Source: Prunella strophiata (taxonomy: Eukaryota; Chordata; Aves; Passeriformes; Prunellidae). Taken from it: 64,000 bases of DNA. The notes under the pieces were generated by a model. It was not told the origin of the DNA. It worked only from the letters and a program-made list of their open reading frames with translations, and searched no databases. The stretch is from NCBI GenBank assembly GCA_036583965.1, contig JAZBQD010000030.1, forward strand, positions 50,531,551 to 50,595,550. Reading direction: 5' to 3'. Both the position numbers and the translations under genes were made by a program. Positions 50,301 through 64,000 of this stretch are shown here, one piece after another; the first letter of the stretch is position 1, and the number at the start of each line of letters is the position of its first letter.

Positions 50301-53300
50301 ACCACATGACTACTATTCAAGAGGAAGGCCAGTACCTGAAAAGGACTTTTTCCTGTTATTTCAACTTCCAGTTGGCCTATTTCATAGGCCAGAGGTGGTA
50401 ACTGCACCAATGCAGACTCCTTATGTAGTTGGGTTTGGTTTGTGATTTGTAAGCTGGTCCTAGGGCATTGTAACAGCCTCAGTGCAGCTGCTGAGAGTCC
50501 CTGCCCTGACACATTTACCACTTTCAGAGCAGAGGACAGCTAAGGACCTGCAGCAACAAGCTGTGTTGGAAGTGAGGTGCAGGGAGAGAGGCCACAGTCA
50601 CTCAAAAAAGACCGTGGCAGACCTGAACACTGCATTTAAACCTCCCTGCAGTCCCCTGAGAGTGTGTGCAGCATGAACTCATCCTTCTGCTGTCCAGATT
50701 GCTCAGCAGCAAAGTCACACCTGGTATCAAGGTACTCAAAATTCTGTGTGCTACGACAAGAGGGTAGCTGTATCTTCTCTTCAGAAAAGTAAACAGTCTG
50801 CAGGTAAAGGAACTGCAGCAGAGGGGACCTTCTCAATCCCCTCTATGCTTTGAAGAAGGATTTCATGGAATCTCTGCAATTCTCTATGTGGTCTGAGTGC
50901 ATTGTAATAACATAAACAAACCCAGAAGACTTTAACAGAGGAAAAACCGCATGCATTCACCTGGTCCCTTTGCTTTCTTGGACAGAATACGTCCCAGACG
51001 AAATACAACAGCACGTTCATATTCTCTGACAACCTAGGGAAACATTTTAAATTTAGAATTTTACAACTAATTCTATTTTCATTCCCTGGTCCTTTAATCT
51101 TTGGCACCCATATTAAATGTGAAGAAAGTACAAACAATACAGGAAGCAACAAAGCTGCAAATCATTTTCTTCACATCTTCTACTTGACTCATGATTTGCT
51201 GGAAAAACTCAGCCCCTGCCCATGTAAACAGGTTACAAAACAGATCACATATGAAAGTATTAACAGTGATCTAAAAAGGACACCCCAGAGCTCTCTCAAC
51301 ATCAGCAACACACTCTAAGGAAAGGGGCTCTCACCTGAGGCTAATCTAAACCACTTCACTCAGTGCATCACTACTACTGAAGGCCTGGCATTCAACTGAT
51401 GATTAACTGGAAGTTTAACTGATGATGAATGTTGAAGAAATTATGTGAGGAAGTTGTGGCAACACAGAACATTTGTGAAAGAACCTGTGTGGATCTTATT
51501 TCCAGAGCACATCTTTGCTACAAACCCTTAGGATTCCCAAAATGTGAATGTGAGGTGCCTTAATTAAATCAGTAAAAAAGTAACAGCAATGCTAACAGAG
51601 CATTCTTCATGTGCCTCAGATCCTGCTAGCTTACCTTGATACATGCCCAGATGGAAATAGGAAAGCTAATAAGCACCAGGAAGAATGAAAGGGAAACCAG
51701 GATCCAGCCACAGACACCAATTCCTTCCTGCCTGTCAGCTATAAAAAATAAGGAAGAAGAGCAATGAATGCAAAAATTGAGAAGTCTTCCCAGGGAAGTC
51801 AACCCAGGGATGTACATCTAGCCCAGGGCAATGATATGGGGTCACAAAGTCCACAGAAACTCAATCCCTCTTCCTCCCTCTCATCACTCAAAGAAAGCCA
51901 TAAAACACCTAACCAAACATTCAACTTTATGGTCCTTCCACACAGAAAATTTAAAAATGTTCAGAAAATACATTTTTGCAACAGGAAAGAAGAGGAAAAT
52001 TAAAAATAATGCCAAAACTGGGGGCTGTGAAGGAGAAATAAATGAATGGGTGAAACCATGAGTATGAAACTGTCAGCTGGGGCAAAGGGTTTAGTTTATG
52101 TGAAATAGGAAACAAGGTAAATGAAGGGAAGTTCTGCTTTCTTTAGATGAACATTTTTAGGAATATTAATGGACCAGTCCATCCACTGGACTGTTCAGCA
52201 GAACTTCAAAATTAGTGTTTGTCAAAATTCATGCCCATGCCTTTTAAGCAGTTGTCTCAGTGCATTCAGCTCATCTGATCCCAAACTTTCATTCTAATTA
52301 AATAAAACAAATATAAGACTAATTTCATTATTTTAGTGCCTGAAGGGAAGGCAGTAGTAAGGTAAGTTATTTCAAAGTTGTAGGGCAGCACTGGAAATTT
52401 CTGATACTAAATAAAACTCACATGCAGACAGAAAAGAGAAATAGGGAACAATTCAGTTTATAAGAAAAAAACCCCTGAAACAGCACAAGGCTCCCTGATC
52501 TGCAAGGCACGAGCTGGCAGACCAGCAGAGCAGGACTGACAAGTTTGTCAGAGAATTCCAAGCAACCCCGGGGAAGGAGGGTGCACAGCACAGCCCTCCT
52601 GAATCCCCTGCCCCTCCTGGGTCCCTTTCCCTGTGCATGGCTGGGCTGTGCCTGCTGCAGTGGTGGCTGCACATCTGGGTGTGACATCCAGCCCTGGCTG
52701 CTCCCAGCTTTGCCCATTCTGCTTCTGAGGCCCCTGGTGCAAAATGAATTACTCACATGTGAACACATTTGCACTCAGAAGGGCTCGGGTTCAGGTCTCC
52801 CTGAGAGCTGGGCACAGAAGTGGAGCACTGGGAGCCCAGCTTTCCTCCTCACCCTTCCAAAAACCAGCAATTTTAAATCTGGTTTAATGAGGCATCATCA
52901 GCCATGCTGCAATGAGTGACAAATTGATCTGAAGAGCTTCCCTAAGCAAATTACTGTGCAAACCTTAAGGCCTTGTGTATAAAAACAGGATTATTAGGAT
53001 TTAGTCAGAAAATCTTTAACCCTTTCATTGCCATCTGTTCTCCACACAATGTACTTCACATTACACTGGTGGTGTGGAAGGCTACAACAGGTACCTAAAG
53101 TACTAGCAGTCAAATGTCTTTGTCACAGAATAGGAATGTCACAGAATAGAATGTCACAGAATAGGAATCATTCATAATTCTTAATCTGAAATCTGAGCAA
53201 ATGAATCATGAAGGGATGTTTTGTTCAGCAGAACTCAACATTTTCACTCTCTCTTAATTTCACATAAATGACCAGCTTACAGAAAATATCTGAAGATCTT

Positions 53301-54466
53301 TTTCTCCAGTGACAAACTTGGTTATGAATAACCACCTCAGAAGCAATTTTGGGTTGTAGTATCACCTACCATCATCCACCTGAGCCCACTGTGAAGATGC
53401 TTGGTGAGAATGACACAATCCACAGACAGGTGAATAGATGGGAAAAAATGCCAGCACTCAACAGATTGATACTCAAGCAGCTGAGAAGAGTTAGGGGTCA
53501 AGATATCACCCCTAAACACCATGGGCAAAAAGCATGCACCCAAAACTTGACAAAGTACAATTGAATCCTTCTCCACAAGAGCTGTCCTAGAGATCCTGAT
53601 GCCAGCTAATAATGTAGGTTACAATTAGAAAAGGAGAACATGAAAATATGCCTTTGAATGAAACTCCTATCTCCCCCAAACCACCACAGATCTTCTCTGA
53701 TTATCCCAAAGTTTCAAACCATTTAACCACACAACAAATGAAAGACTCTATAAAAAAACAACACTGAAGAACAACAATCCCATGTATCACTGAGCTGGGT
53801 ATGGATTTTAATAGTCACGACCACCAGGAGCTGCAACGCACCACAAAAAAAGGGAGAGCTCATCACTCAGCAGTTGTGGAAAAACTCCAGGGTGCTGGAA
53901 TAAGGTTCACTTAATTTTTTCTTGATGCACTCATAAGGGTACATCACAAACATGCTTGGTAAACAAACTCATGATGTGGGTTTCACACTTGGAAAGCAAA
54001 TGAAAAGCTCAGTGTGGGCAAAAATCTCCCAAGTCTCCTACAGCAACAAAGAGATGGAGTAGACTCAGCCTCTTTAACCACCACACTTTCTACTTTAACC
54101 TTCCTGCTTTCTGCTAAGGGCTGAAAAATTCTTCTGTCTTCCCTAACTAGATCCAAATTTCCTCTCTCCAGTCCATCCCTCCATACAGAAGTGTATCAAT
54201 AGCTGAATCAGTATTTTTCATGCATGGGATCATGTTGGCAGAAGGCAGATGCTGATGCATCCTGGCAGGGCAGCATGAGGCAACTTGCTCTGTCACTTAC
54301 AGTGGCAGATTCTGAGTTTTCATCTCCAGTCTAAATCAGACATCAAATGTAAAACAAATGTACTTTTTTTTTTGTTTGGTTAGTTCTGCTGCTTTTTAAT
54401 ATTATTGAGAAAAAACCCACTTGCACACACAAAACAAGGCTTACCAATTAGATGTTCTGTATCCAT
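45996..54466 (-). CDS. STOML3: Stomatin-like protein 3, 7 coding exons
   Basis: Membrane-hairpin SPFH/prohibitin-domain protein of the stomatin family. STOML3 organises cholesterol-rich membrane and tunes mechanosensitive and acid-sensing channels in sensory neurons. Seven exons give about 273 residues (human STOML3 291): short N-terminus MDTEHLI, hydrophobic hairpin VCGWILVSLSFFLVLISFP, EYERAVVFRLGRI, the SPFH core with LAQTTLRNVLG, the helical MAAEAEA segment, and RYLQTL...NNSTIVFPLPINML near the C-terminus. I chose STOML3 over STOM because the RLGVCGW-like start fits human STOML3 and because PROSER1 is the next gene, as on human chromosome 13. Exon 5 carries a +1 frameshift, most likely an assembly error. 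N-terminus shorter than human. Confidence 0.93.
46308..46562 (+). mobile_element. CR1 LINE 3' fragment in STOML3 intron 6
   Basis: Plus orientation, antisense to STOML3. Contains the CR1-like segments GGAAGAGGATGCCCAGGGAAG and GGACTTGGTGATCTGAGAGG, ending near AATTCTGTGGTTCTCTGAC. Confidence 0.8.
46612..46746 (-). CDS. STOML3: STOML3 exon 6
   Basis: 135 nt, intact. Encodes TLDSATEQWGVKVARVEIKD and MQRAMAAEAEAA, matching human TLLDDATELWGIRVARVEIKD and LQRSMAAEAEAT. Confidence 0.97.
47304..47355. repeat. Poly(A)-rich tract
   Basis: About 32 A, then CAAAC, then about 15 A on the plus strand. Possibly the tail of an old retroposed copy, but no adjoining element is recognisable. Confidence 0.9.
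47772..47976 (-). CDS. STOML3: STOML3 exon 5, +1 frameshift
   Basis: 205 nt where 204 keep frame. Encodes ILTRDAVTAHVDGVVNYRI, then an extra base in the GG at 47918-47919 (plus strand) shifts the frame. The corrected frame continues HSAVSAVANVTDVH and LLAQTTLRNVLGTQSLAQLL, matching human YSAVSAVANVNDVH and LLAQTTLRNVLGTQTLSQIL. Confidence 0.94.
49320..49484 (-). mobile_element. CR1 LINE 3' end in STOML3 intron 4
   Basis: Well-preserved complement of the avian CR1 3' end. It begins AATCATAGAATGGTTTGGG and continues through GGAAGGGACCTTAAAGATCC and CAACCTGGCCTTGAACACTT. It lies on the same strand as STOML3. Confidence 0.93.
49666..49748 (-). CDS. STOML3: STOML3 exon 4
   Basis: 83 nt, intact. 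Encodes MILVLPCTDTFIKVDLRTIT and IPPQE, matching human LILVLPCIDVFVKVDLRTVT and IPPQE. Confidence 0.96.
50961..51033 (-). CDS. STOML3: STOML3 exon 3
   Basis: 73 nt, intact. Encodes VREYERAVVFRLGRI and KAKGPG, matching human IKEYERAVVFRLGRI and KAKGPG. Confidence 0.96.
51635..51738 (-). CDS. STOML3: STOML3 exon 2, membrane hairpin
   Basis: 104 nt, intact. Encodes GIGVCGWILVSLSFFLVL then ISFPISIWACIK, the intramembrane hairpin with its conserved proline (human RLGVCGWILFSLSFLLVI, ITFPISIWMCLK). Confidence 0.96.
53122..53168. repeat. Three-copy tandem repeat of GTCACAGAATAGGAAT
   Basis: Two full 16-base units flank one 15-base unit that lacks a G, in STOML3 intron 1. Confidence 0.95.
54445..54466 (-). 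CDS. STOML3: STOML3 exon 1, start codon
   Basis: 22 nt coding: MDTEHLI plus a split codon, donor G|GTAAGC. The MD start and phase 1 fit human STOML3 (MDSRVSS...), but the bird exon is about ten codons shorter. The match is too short to be certain. No other ATG exon upstream fits. Confidence 0.7.
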
Positions 54467-57400
54467 TTTCTTGGGTCTCTCTCTTTGGGGATCCATCCCC
54501 TTAGAGGGAAGCTCTGATCCCCTCACAGATGAGACAGCAGCGTACCTTGAAATTGCAGGGCTCGTGCAAGATGCTGAAGAGGGAGGCAGGATGAGAGAAG
54601 GAGAAATCCCCTGCATGAGAGTCTTCTGGGAGTTAGTTACCCTGGTGAGGAGAGGATGTTCCCAAACACCAAGTCTTGTGTCTCTGATGTAACTGGATGG
54701 TATTCTGTGGCTGCCCTCTGTTTGGGGTGCACTTGGCCCAGCTGGTCTTAGGCCCCACAAAATATAAGCTGCAAATAATTTCTATGAATCCATCACCAGA
54801 GATTAAAACACCCATGAACAAGACAGGAAGATAAACTAAGTCCTGTGAGGAGCAGCTGAGGTACAGCCTGAAGAAAATGAGGCTTGGGGGAGATCTTAAC
54901 ACTCTCTTCACCTGCCTAAAAGGATGTTGTAGCAAAGTCAGGATTGGTCTCTTCTACAGAAACAAGCAACATTATAAGAATAAACAGCCTCAAGTTGTGC
55001 CAGAGGAGGCTTAGATTAAATATGAGGAAAATTTTACTTCACCAAAAGAGTTGCCAAACACTAGAACAGGCTATCCAGAGAAGTGGTAGGATCCCCCTCC
55101 CTAGTGGCATTTAAAGAACATGTACATGTGGCACCTAAGGATGTAGTTTAGTGGTGGACTTGGCAGTGCTGGGTCAATGGTTGGACTGGATCTTAAGAGA
55201 TCATTTGGTCTTTTCCAAGCTATGATGCTATAAAACCAGAAGGCAGAGTGCATGCTGCCCCTCTGCTCTTTTGGGGCTCAGCTGCTGTTCAGATCTCAAA
55301 CACCAGCATAGTAAACAAAACTCCAGGTGAGGTCTCCAAACTCTGTAGAATAGCTCACCACAGCCTTCTTCACACTGTCCATCAGTACAGGCTGAGCCCT
55401 GTTGAGCTGCATAACCTACAAAGCTCAGCAGAAGCATTTCAGCTCCCAAGCCTTAAAATTGTCCCCAAAGTCTTAAAACTGTCCCCCAAGTAAGAGTCTT
55501 TTGCACAAAATATTTTGACAATCAAACTAAGCACAGCATTTCAGACTAAGCCTTTTCTGAAGGCTGTAGCAGCAGAGGGCAACCCTCTCAAAGGACAAGG
55601 CTGTTACTTGCTATTTTAACAAAATATGAGAGGTGTTTTTTTTAATATGTAATTTATGAGTTTGATATATAGCTGCATTAATTGCAAGGCTGGTTTTTGT
55701 GGGCATCTGTTATCTAGAATATCTGTGAACATCTGGCTCCAGCTTCATTTCACCCAAGTCTTCTTCCCTGCCAGTAATCACCCTGGCCCCAGATGGGTCA
55801 TTCAAAGCTGACTGTCCCCCAGAAAATCCTTTTTCAGCCTCACAGAAAGGAAACTACACCCCTGAACTGACATTTTAAATCCCACTGAAAGCCATAAGCA
55901 CAGCCTGAAAAATCAGGATTGACATGCTTATTGCAATATGCTCCCATACACGTGACAATATTAATTTTAGGCCATTTGTAGCATTTTCCTCATTATTTGA
56001 CTTCTAAACACTGAGCTGTATGATCACACCTCTTCAGGACAGATGCTTACTAGCAGGGTAGTACGTGTGAACAGTGACAAGAGAAATGTGGTTTAATTAT
56101 TTCAGAAGCAAAACAGAATATGCAAAACTATCCCAATTTTTTTTTAATTTTAGAGCAAAGCTAAAGTTATTGAAAATAGCTTAATTCTGAACCATTTGAA
56201 TGTCACAATTTAAACAGCTATTTATACCATCAGATAAACTGAGCAGCACATACTAAATGTTAACAGATATAATTGCTCCCTGTTTATTGACAACTCCCTG
56301 AGGTGATTGCAAATACAGGTGAGTAAAGCAGATGGTGTTTTTTGTTTCTGTTCAGGAACATCACAATATTAGGTTCTTTTTTTTCATTTTAACATATAAG
56401 CTACACTTTTTTTTCCCTTTTCAAAATTTTGAAATCTAAGTCAGGGCAATCTTAACACTTTCTCCTTGGGGCTATACTGGGGCATGTGGATAACTCAGAG
56501 TACTACAGACCACTCAGAGATTAAAACACATCAGAGCTCTGGGGCAAAGCAGTTTACAAGCTGCAAGTTCACTGGTGCTGAACAGCCTGGTGCACTCCTG
56601 TGACACAGGGCACAGCTCAAAGCTGCTTCAGCAGAACTTACTTAGAAGCCACATCAGATGACTGGTTCAGGCTGCTCACAGTTCAGCTATTTCTGCAGAG
56701 TTTTATATTTGTGATATAGCTAAAGCCTTCAACTTCTATTCCAAAAGCAGCACGAGGGCTCAGGTCAGGCATGATCTGGTGCTTACCTGTAAGCACATCA
56801 TTCTCCTCCATTCCTCTGCATCAACTGCTACATTTACAAATGGCACCAAGTCCTTTATCAGTGTCTCTACAATGTCGACTTTCTCCCTACTTACCTCATC
56901 ATCCCATTGTAGAGACTTAATCCACAGCCATTTGTAAACTAGTGCCAATCCCAAAAATGCAAAAAAGAATTGTCAGGCACTCCCCACATGAGATTTGCAA
57001 ACAAAGCTGTAGGTTTAAATTTGCCTTTTTCTGATCTTCTTAGGCCCATACTACTTTCTTTTCCATGCACTGGGCTTTGGCCAGTCCCTATAGATTTCTC
57101 AGCTTAGTCTTTTCCTGGGCCCGAGTTCTGCCTACTTGCTTCAGGCTCAGCATTCCCTTTCCCCAGGTCAAAATTAAGGAGATAGGACAGGACAGAGCAG
57201 ATGTACTGTCCTTTTGCTTGTAGGAACATCCCCATATTGCTGCTCCTCCTCCTCATGAAAATGGTATCAGCTTTAAACAGCTGAAGATCTGGAGATGATA
57301 GAAGGTCCTCCTTTGGCCACTAAATATGAGAGAGAGACAAAGGTATTGCTCCTCTTATCAATACAGAAAGGAAGGCAGTTTGCAAGGAAGTCAGAACATT

Positions 57401-60400
57401 CATACCATGGCAAGTTTCCTTTCAGGCCCAGGCAAACTCCCAACACTTACTTGCAAACCAGAGGAAAAGGACAGAAAATTACTGTTTCTCTCCTATTCAC
57501 TGCAGCTGCAATTAAAGCACTAGAAAGAAACATTGAAACTTGTTTGCAAACACAATCCAGTATGTTCTTAGTAGTTGCAAAGAAGGTTTTATTTCAAGGA
57601 ACACTTCACCACACTGTATCTATGCAGGCCATCAATACACACAAAATAGAGCAGTAATAGGCAACTTGAACAGTGAAAAAAATCAGTTAGTCCAGAAATT
57701 AAAGTTATACAGCAAGAGCCCTTTCCCAGCACAGGCTCAGTTCAAGGTGGTTTGCCTCAGGAGCAGACATTTCCTTGGCTGCCTAAAAATGGTGCTCAAG
57801 TAAGCATGAAAGGGCTCAGGACAAATCACTCCCTTCAGAAATTCCAAGGCTGGGTCTCAGCAGTTTGCTGCAATGCAGTACACAGACTCTATTCCTGAAG
57901 AGGAAAAAAATTAATTAAAACAAATTTTACATCAGGAGAAATATTTAAAAAATAGAACTTTAACCCTAACCACTGGAGAGTTCCTTTACAAAATCCAATA
58001 CAATATGATTCATTAAGATTCAGTAAGAATCAGAGAGCCCATTCCTAGACATAAGAACTTTACAAGTAATCACTTCTTAACCTATTCCACTTGTCTAACA
58101 CAGATGGGAGCATCCAACACTTTTCTCTGGTAAAGTCGCTGGACAACATCCAGTAACTACACTGCTTCAGGAGAAAAGCATTTAACACAGTGGATTTCAC
58201 TACTTCTCACCTGTTTTCATTTGGAGAAACAAGGCTTGAGTCTCTTCGGCATCTCTGAGTTGTCCAGTGCTCAGACAGAAACCCCAGTACCCCATGACCA
58301 TTTAACAGATATTTTTAGAAATAGAAACAGAGGCACAAAGTGCTTACTTTCTGACAAAACAGTATTAGTTGCTTTTGACTACAGAGTGACATGAATTAGT
58401 TCAAACTTTGATTGCTTGATGGGGAAACTAGGATTAAAACAGGATGCCAGACTCAGCACCTCAGTAAGGTTACAAAACTGCTTACTGACTTGAACTGCTT
58501 TACATTCTCATCCAGGGGAGAAAAGCCAATTTGCTCTTGATAAGATACCTGTATCTTTACTTTCTCTAACTCATCTGCAAATCTACAAAGAACAAATTAT
58601 AGAAAAAATGACAAGCAGAGTAAGATGAAAGATGTAGAGATCTCTCCATAGATTTCTTAAGTCAAGATATCAATATCAGAGATTATCATGTTAAGAGCAG
58701 TTCAGAGTGGAGAATCATGAGAATTAAACAGTTTTCACAAAATAAAAAAATGTAAGAACACAATTTTTGGTTTTTTTAGATTTAACATAATATGTATGTT
58801 TGATTATTAAAGTGTCAAAGAAGTTAAGTTTTTCATCTAAAATTAAATACAATATTTCTAATGTCACTCCTTAGGAAGACAATTTTATAATTTTGGATAG
58901 AATTCTTCAAAAAGAAACAGCATAAGCAAGATCAAGCAGTAGAAGTATCATAGTAAAAACAAGTTTATTCATTCATATTTTAGGTAAATATGCAAATAGT
59001 CAGCAAAGCCTTTTTGCCATGACTGTAAACTTTTTATTTAAAAAAATTATGTTAAAAACCAATACAGTAATTTCCATTAATGTTCTAAAAAAGTTTGTTC
59101 ACATCTTGAAAGAAAATACATTAGCAACATCTTCCAGCAGAATCAATCTTTAAAAAAGTAAAACTCTAGGTGCAGAACATTTCTACAGTGTAGTATCTCT
59201 ACATTTTAATTTAATCACATGATTGAATATCATTCATCTCTATTGTCTCTAGACCATGATCAAGAGCATACCTTAAATAGAAGATATTCAATGATGTGTT
59301 ACACATTGCCACAGATACTAACATTATCAGAAGAGTGCACAACTCAATTTCACTAACAAAGCAAGACCTTTCTATATGCTGCATTGTAACAGTTAATTTA
59401 GCTATATGCCTTTAAAATCATGTATGTTTTCCAAGGAAAAATACTAAAAAATCCATGGTCCAAATTCTGCTCCCACTTATATTCACAGGATAAGATAAGC
59501 ACCATCAAGTTGTAGTTTATAGCTGAAAAGCATATAGAGAACCAGTTTGTTTGTGAGTATAAGGGAGAGAAGAACTTGCCCCATGTCTGTAAACATTCAC
59601 ATAAGTCTGCAGTCAAAAGTGCCAGATAGGCAGCCTATCCGCAGTACAATTATTTCATTCAGAGGGGTGCTGGGGGCAAGGAGAATATTATGGAACATTA
59701 TTTATAGGTAAGTTAAAATGGTTTTATGTACTTTGGAAAGACATATTTTCAGCTAGCTAAACCATACTCCAGTAAAACATAATCCACTTCTACCCAAATA
59801 CAGTACAGCATCATTTCCTAGCTTTCTTGTTCAGACAAAGGAGTACTCAATTCAGCAGCAAGCCCATGACAGTATTTCGAAGCATAAGAAAAACCCCCAC
59901 ACACCTCTGACCTACCCTCCCCTTAACATACTGCTGATGCTAACAGGAGATCCTCATACATAGGAAGAAAACATCTGAAAAACCATAAACTGACCTTGAT
60001 TTGTACACACACAAGAAGTGTGCTTCTAGACCAAAAGGTCATCTACAGCTTTAATTGTCTAGTTTCAGTCTAGATCTCAGTCTATATTAACCACATATAC
60101 CATACAAAACATAACAGGATAGGTGCTTATTCACACTATTAAGTATACTTGGTCTCCCTACTCAGCTTGACAGTCAATTGCTCTATTTACACAAACATCT
60201 GTTTGAATGTTCCTGATCTTGTAAGACACCAAACATTGAACTCTTAAAATTAAAGAAGAGTAAAGGATGCTCAGCAATTCACAGGATCAGACCCTGAATC
60301 AAAGTGAATGCAATTCACAAACTGAGTTTGACATCTGACACAGCCTCCTGGAAACATTTTACCCTCATGTTTTCCCTTTCTTTCCCCAGCTCAGACCATG

Positions 60401-60486
60401 CTCCCACTATCGCAGAGACAGCCTCCAAAGTGAATAGGATCAGGCTCTGTCAAGCAAACACTGCAGTCTTTAGAAATGCCTGGTAT
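54467..60486. other. STOML3-PROSER1 intergenic region and PROSER1 3' UTR
   Basis: About 6 kb with no exon I can support. It should hold the STOML3 promoter on the left and the PROSER1 3' UTR on the right. TTTATT sites (for example near 58963 and 59035) read AATAAA on the minus strand, so a 3' UTR of about 1.5 kb is possible. One CR1 fragment lies at 54836-55232. Confidence 0.55.
54836..55232 (+). mobile_element. CR1 LINE 3' fragment upstream of STOML3
   Basis: Contains CR1-like GAGGAGCAGCTGAGG, GAACAGGCTATCCAGAGAAG, GTGGTGGACTTGGCAGTGCTG and GGACTGGATCTTAAGAGATC, ending near CAAGCTATGATGCTAT. It lies 370 bases upstream of the STOML3 start codon. Confidence 0.88.

Positions 60487-64000
<3,514 letters not shown>

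Noticed and set aside
45996..54466. Identity as STOM (stomatin) rather than STOML3
   Set aside because: STOM is close in sequence, but PROSER1 as the next gene and the GVCGW start fit STOML3; STOM lies near C5 and GSN in other vertebrates.

Overview
This is vertebrate nuclear DNA, almost certainly from a bird. The coding exons are small, are separated by kilobase introns and have GT-AG splice sites. The interspersed repeats are fragments of CR1, the dominant LINE family of birds, plus one LTR-like insertion. The species cannot be read from the sequence; a songbird is possible but unproven.

Layout. (1) 1-2697: flank with no gene I can support. (2) 2698-43999, plus strand: a complete 41-exon complement C4 gene with its polyadenylation signal at 44162. 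It has a signal peptide, macroglobulin domains, a C4a anaphylatoxin exon, two furin-type processing sites (beta/alpha and alpha/gamma), a Cys-Ala-Glu-Gln thioester, a CUB/TED region, an acidic tyrosine stretch and a C-terminal C345C (netrin-like) domain, about 1,700 codons in all. (3) 45996-54466, minus strand: the seven coding exons of a stomatin-family gene, called STOML3. It lies tail-to-tail with C4. (4) 60487-64000, minus strand: the last three coding exons of PROSER1, running off the right edge, with a 900-bp LTR-like insertion in one intron.

Main observations. STOML3-PROSER1 is a conserved block (human 13q13), not the MHC, so this C4 lies outside the usual TNX/CYP21/MHC neighbourhood. 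At the catalytic position 115 residues after the thioester Cys it has Asp, as in human C4A, rather than His. I read it as a dispersed, Asp-type C4 paralogue.

The C4 frame is broken in eight exons by single-base indels, and a ninth (exon 29) is not open. STOML3 exon 5 and the PROSER1 large exon show the same kind of lesion at a similar density. Nine of the ten indels are +1 insertions, all splice sites are intact, and conserved residues survive on both sides. I therefore think most of the breaks are insertion-type sequencing errors in the assembly rather than pseudogene decay. Short-read polishing or RNA-seq would settle this.
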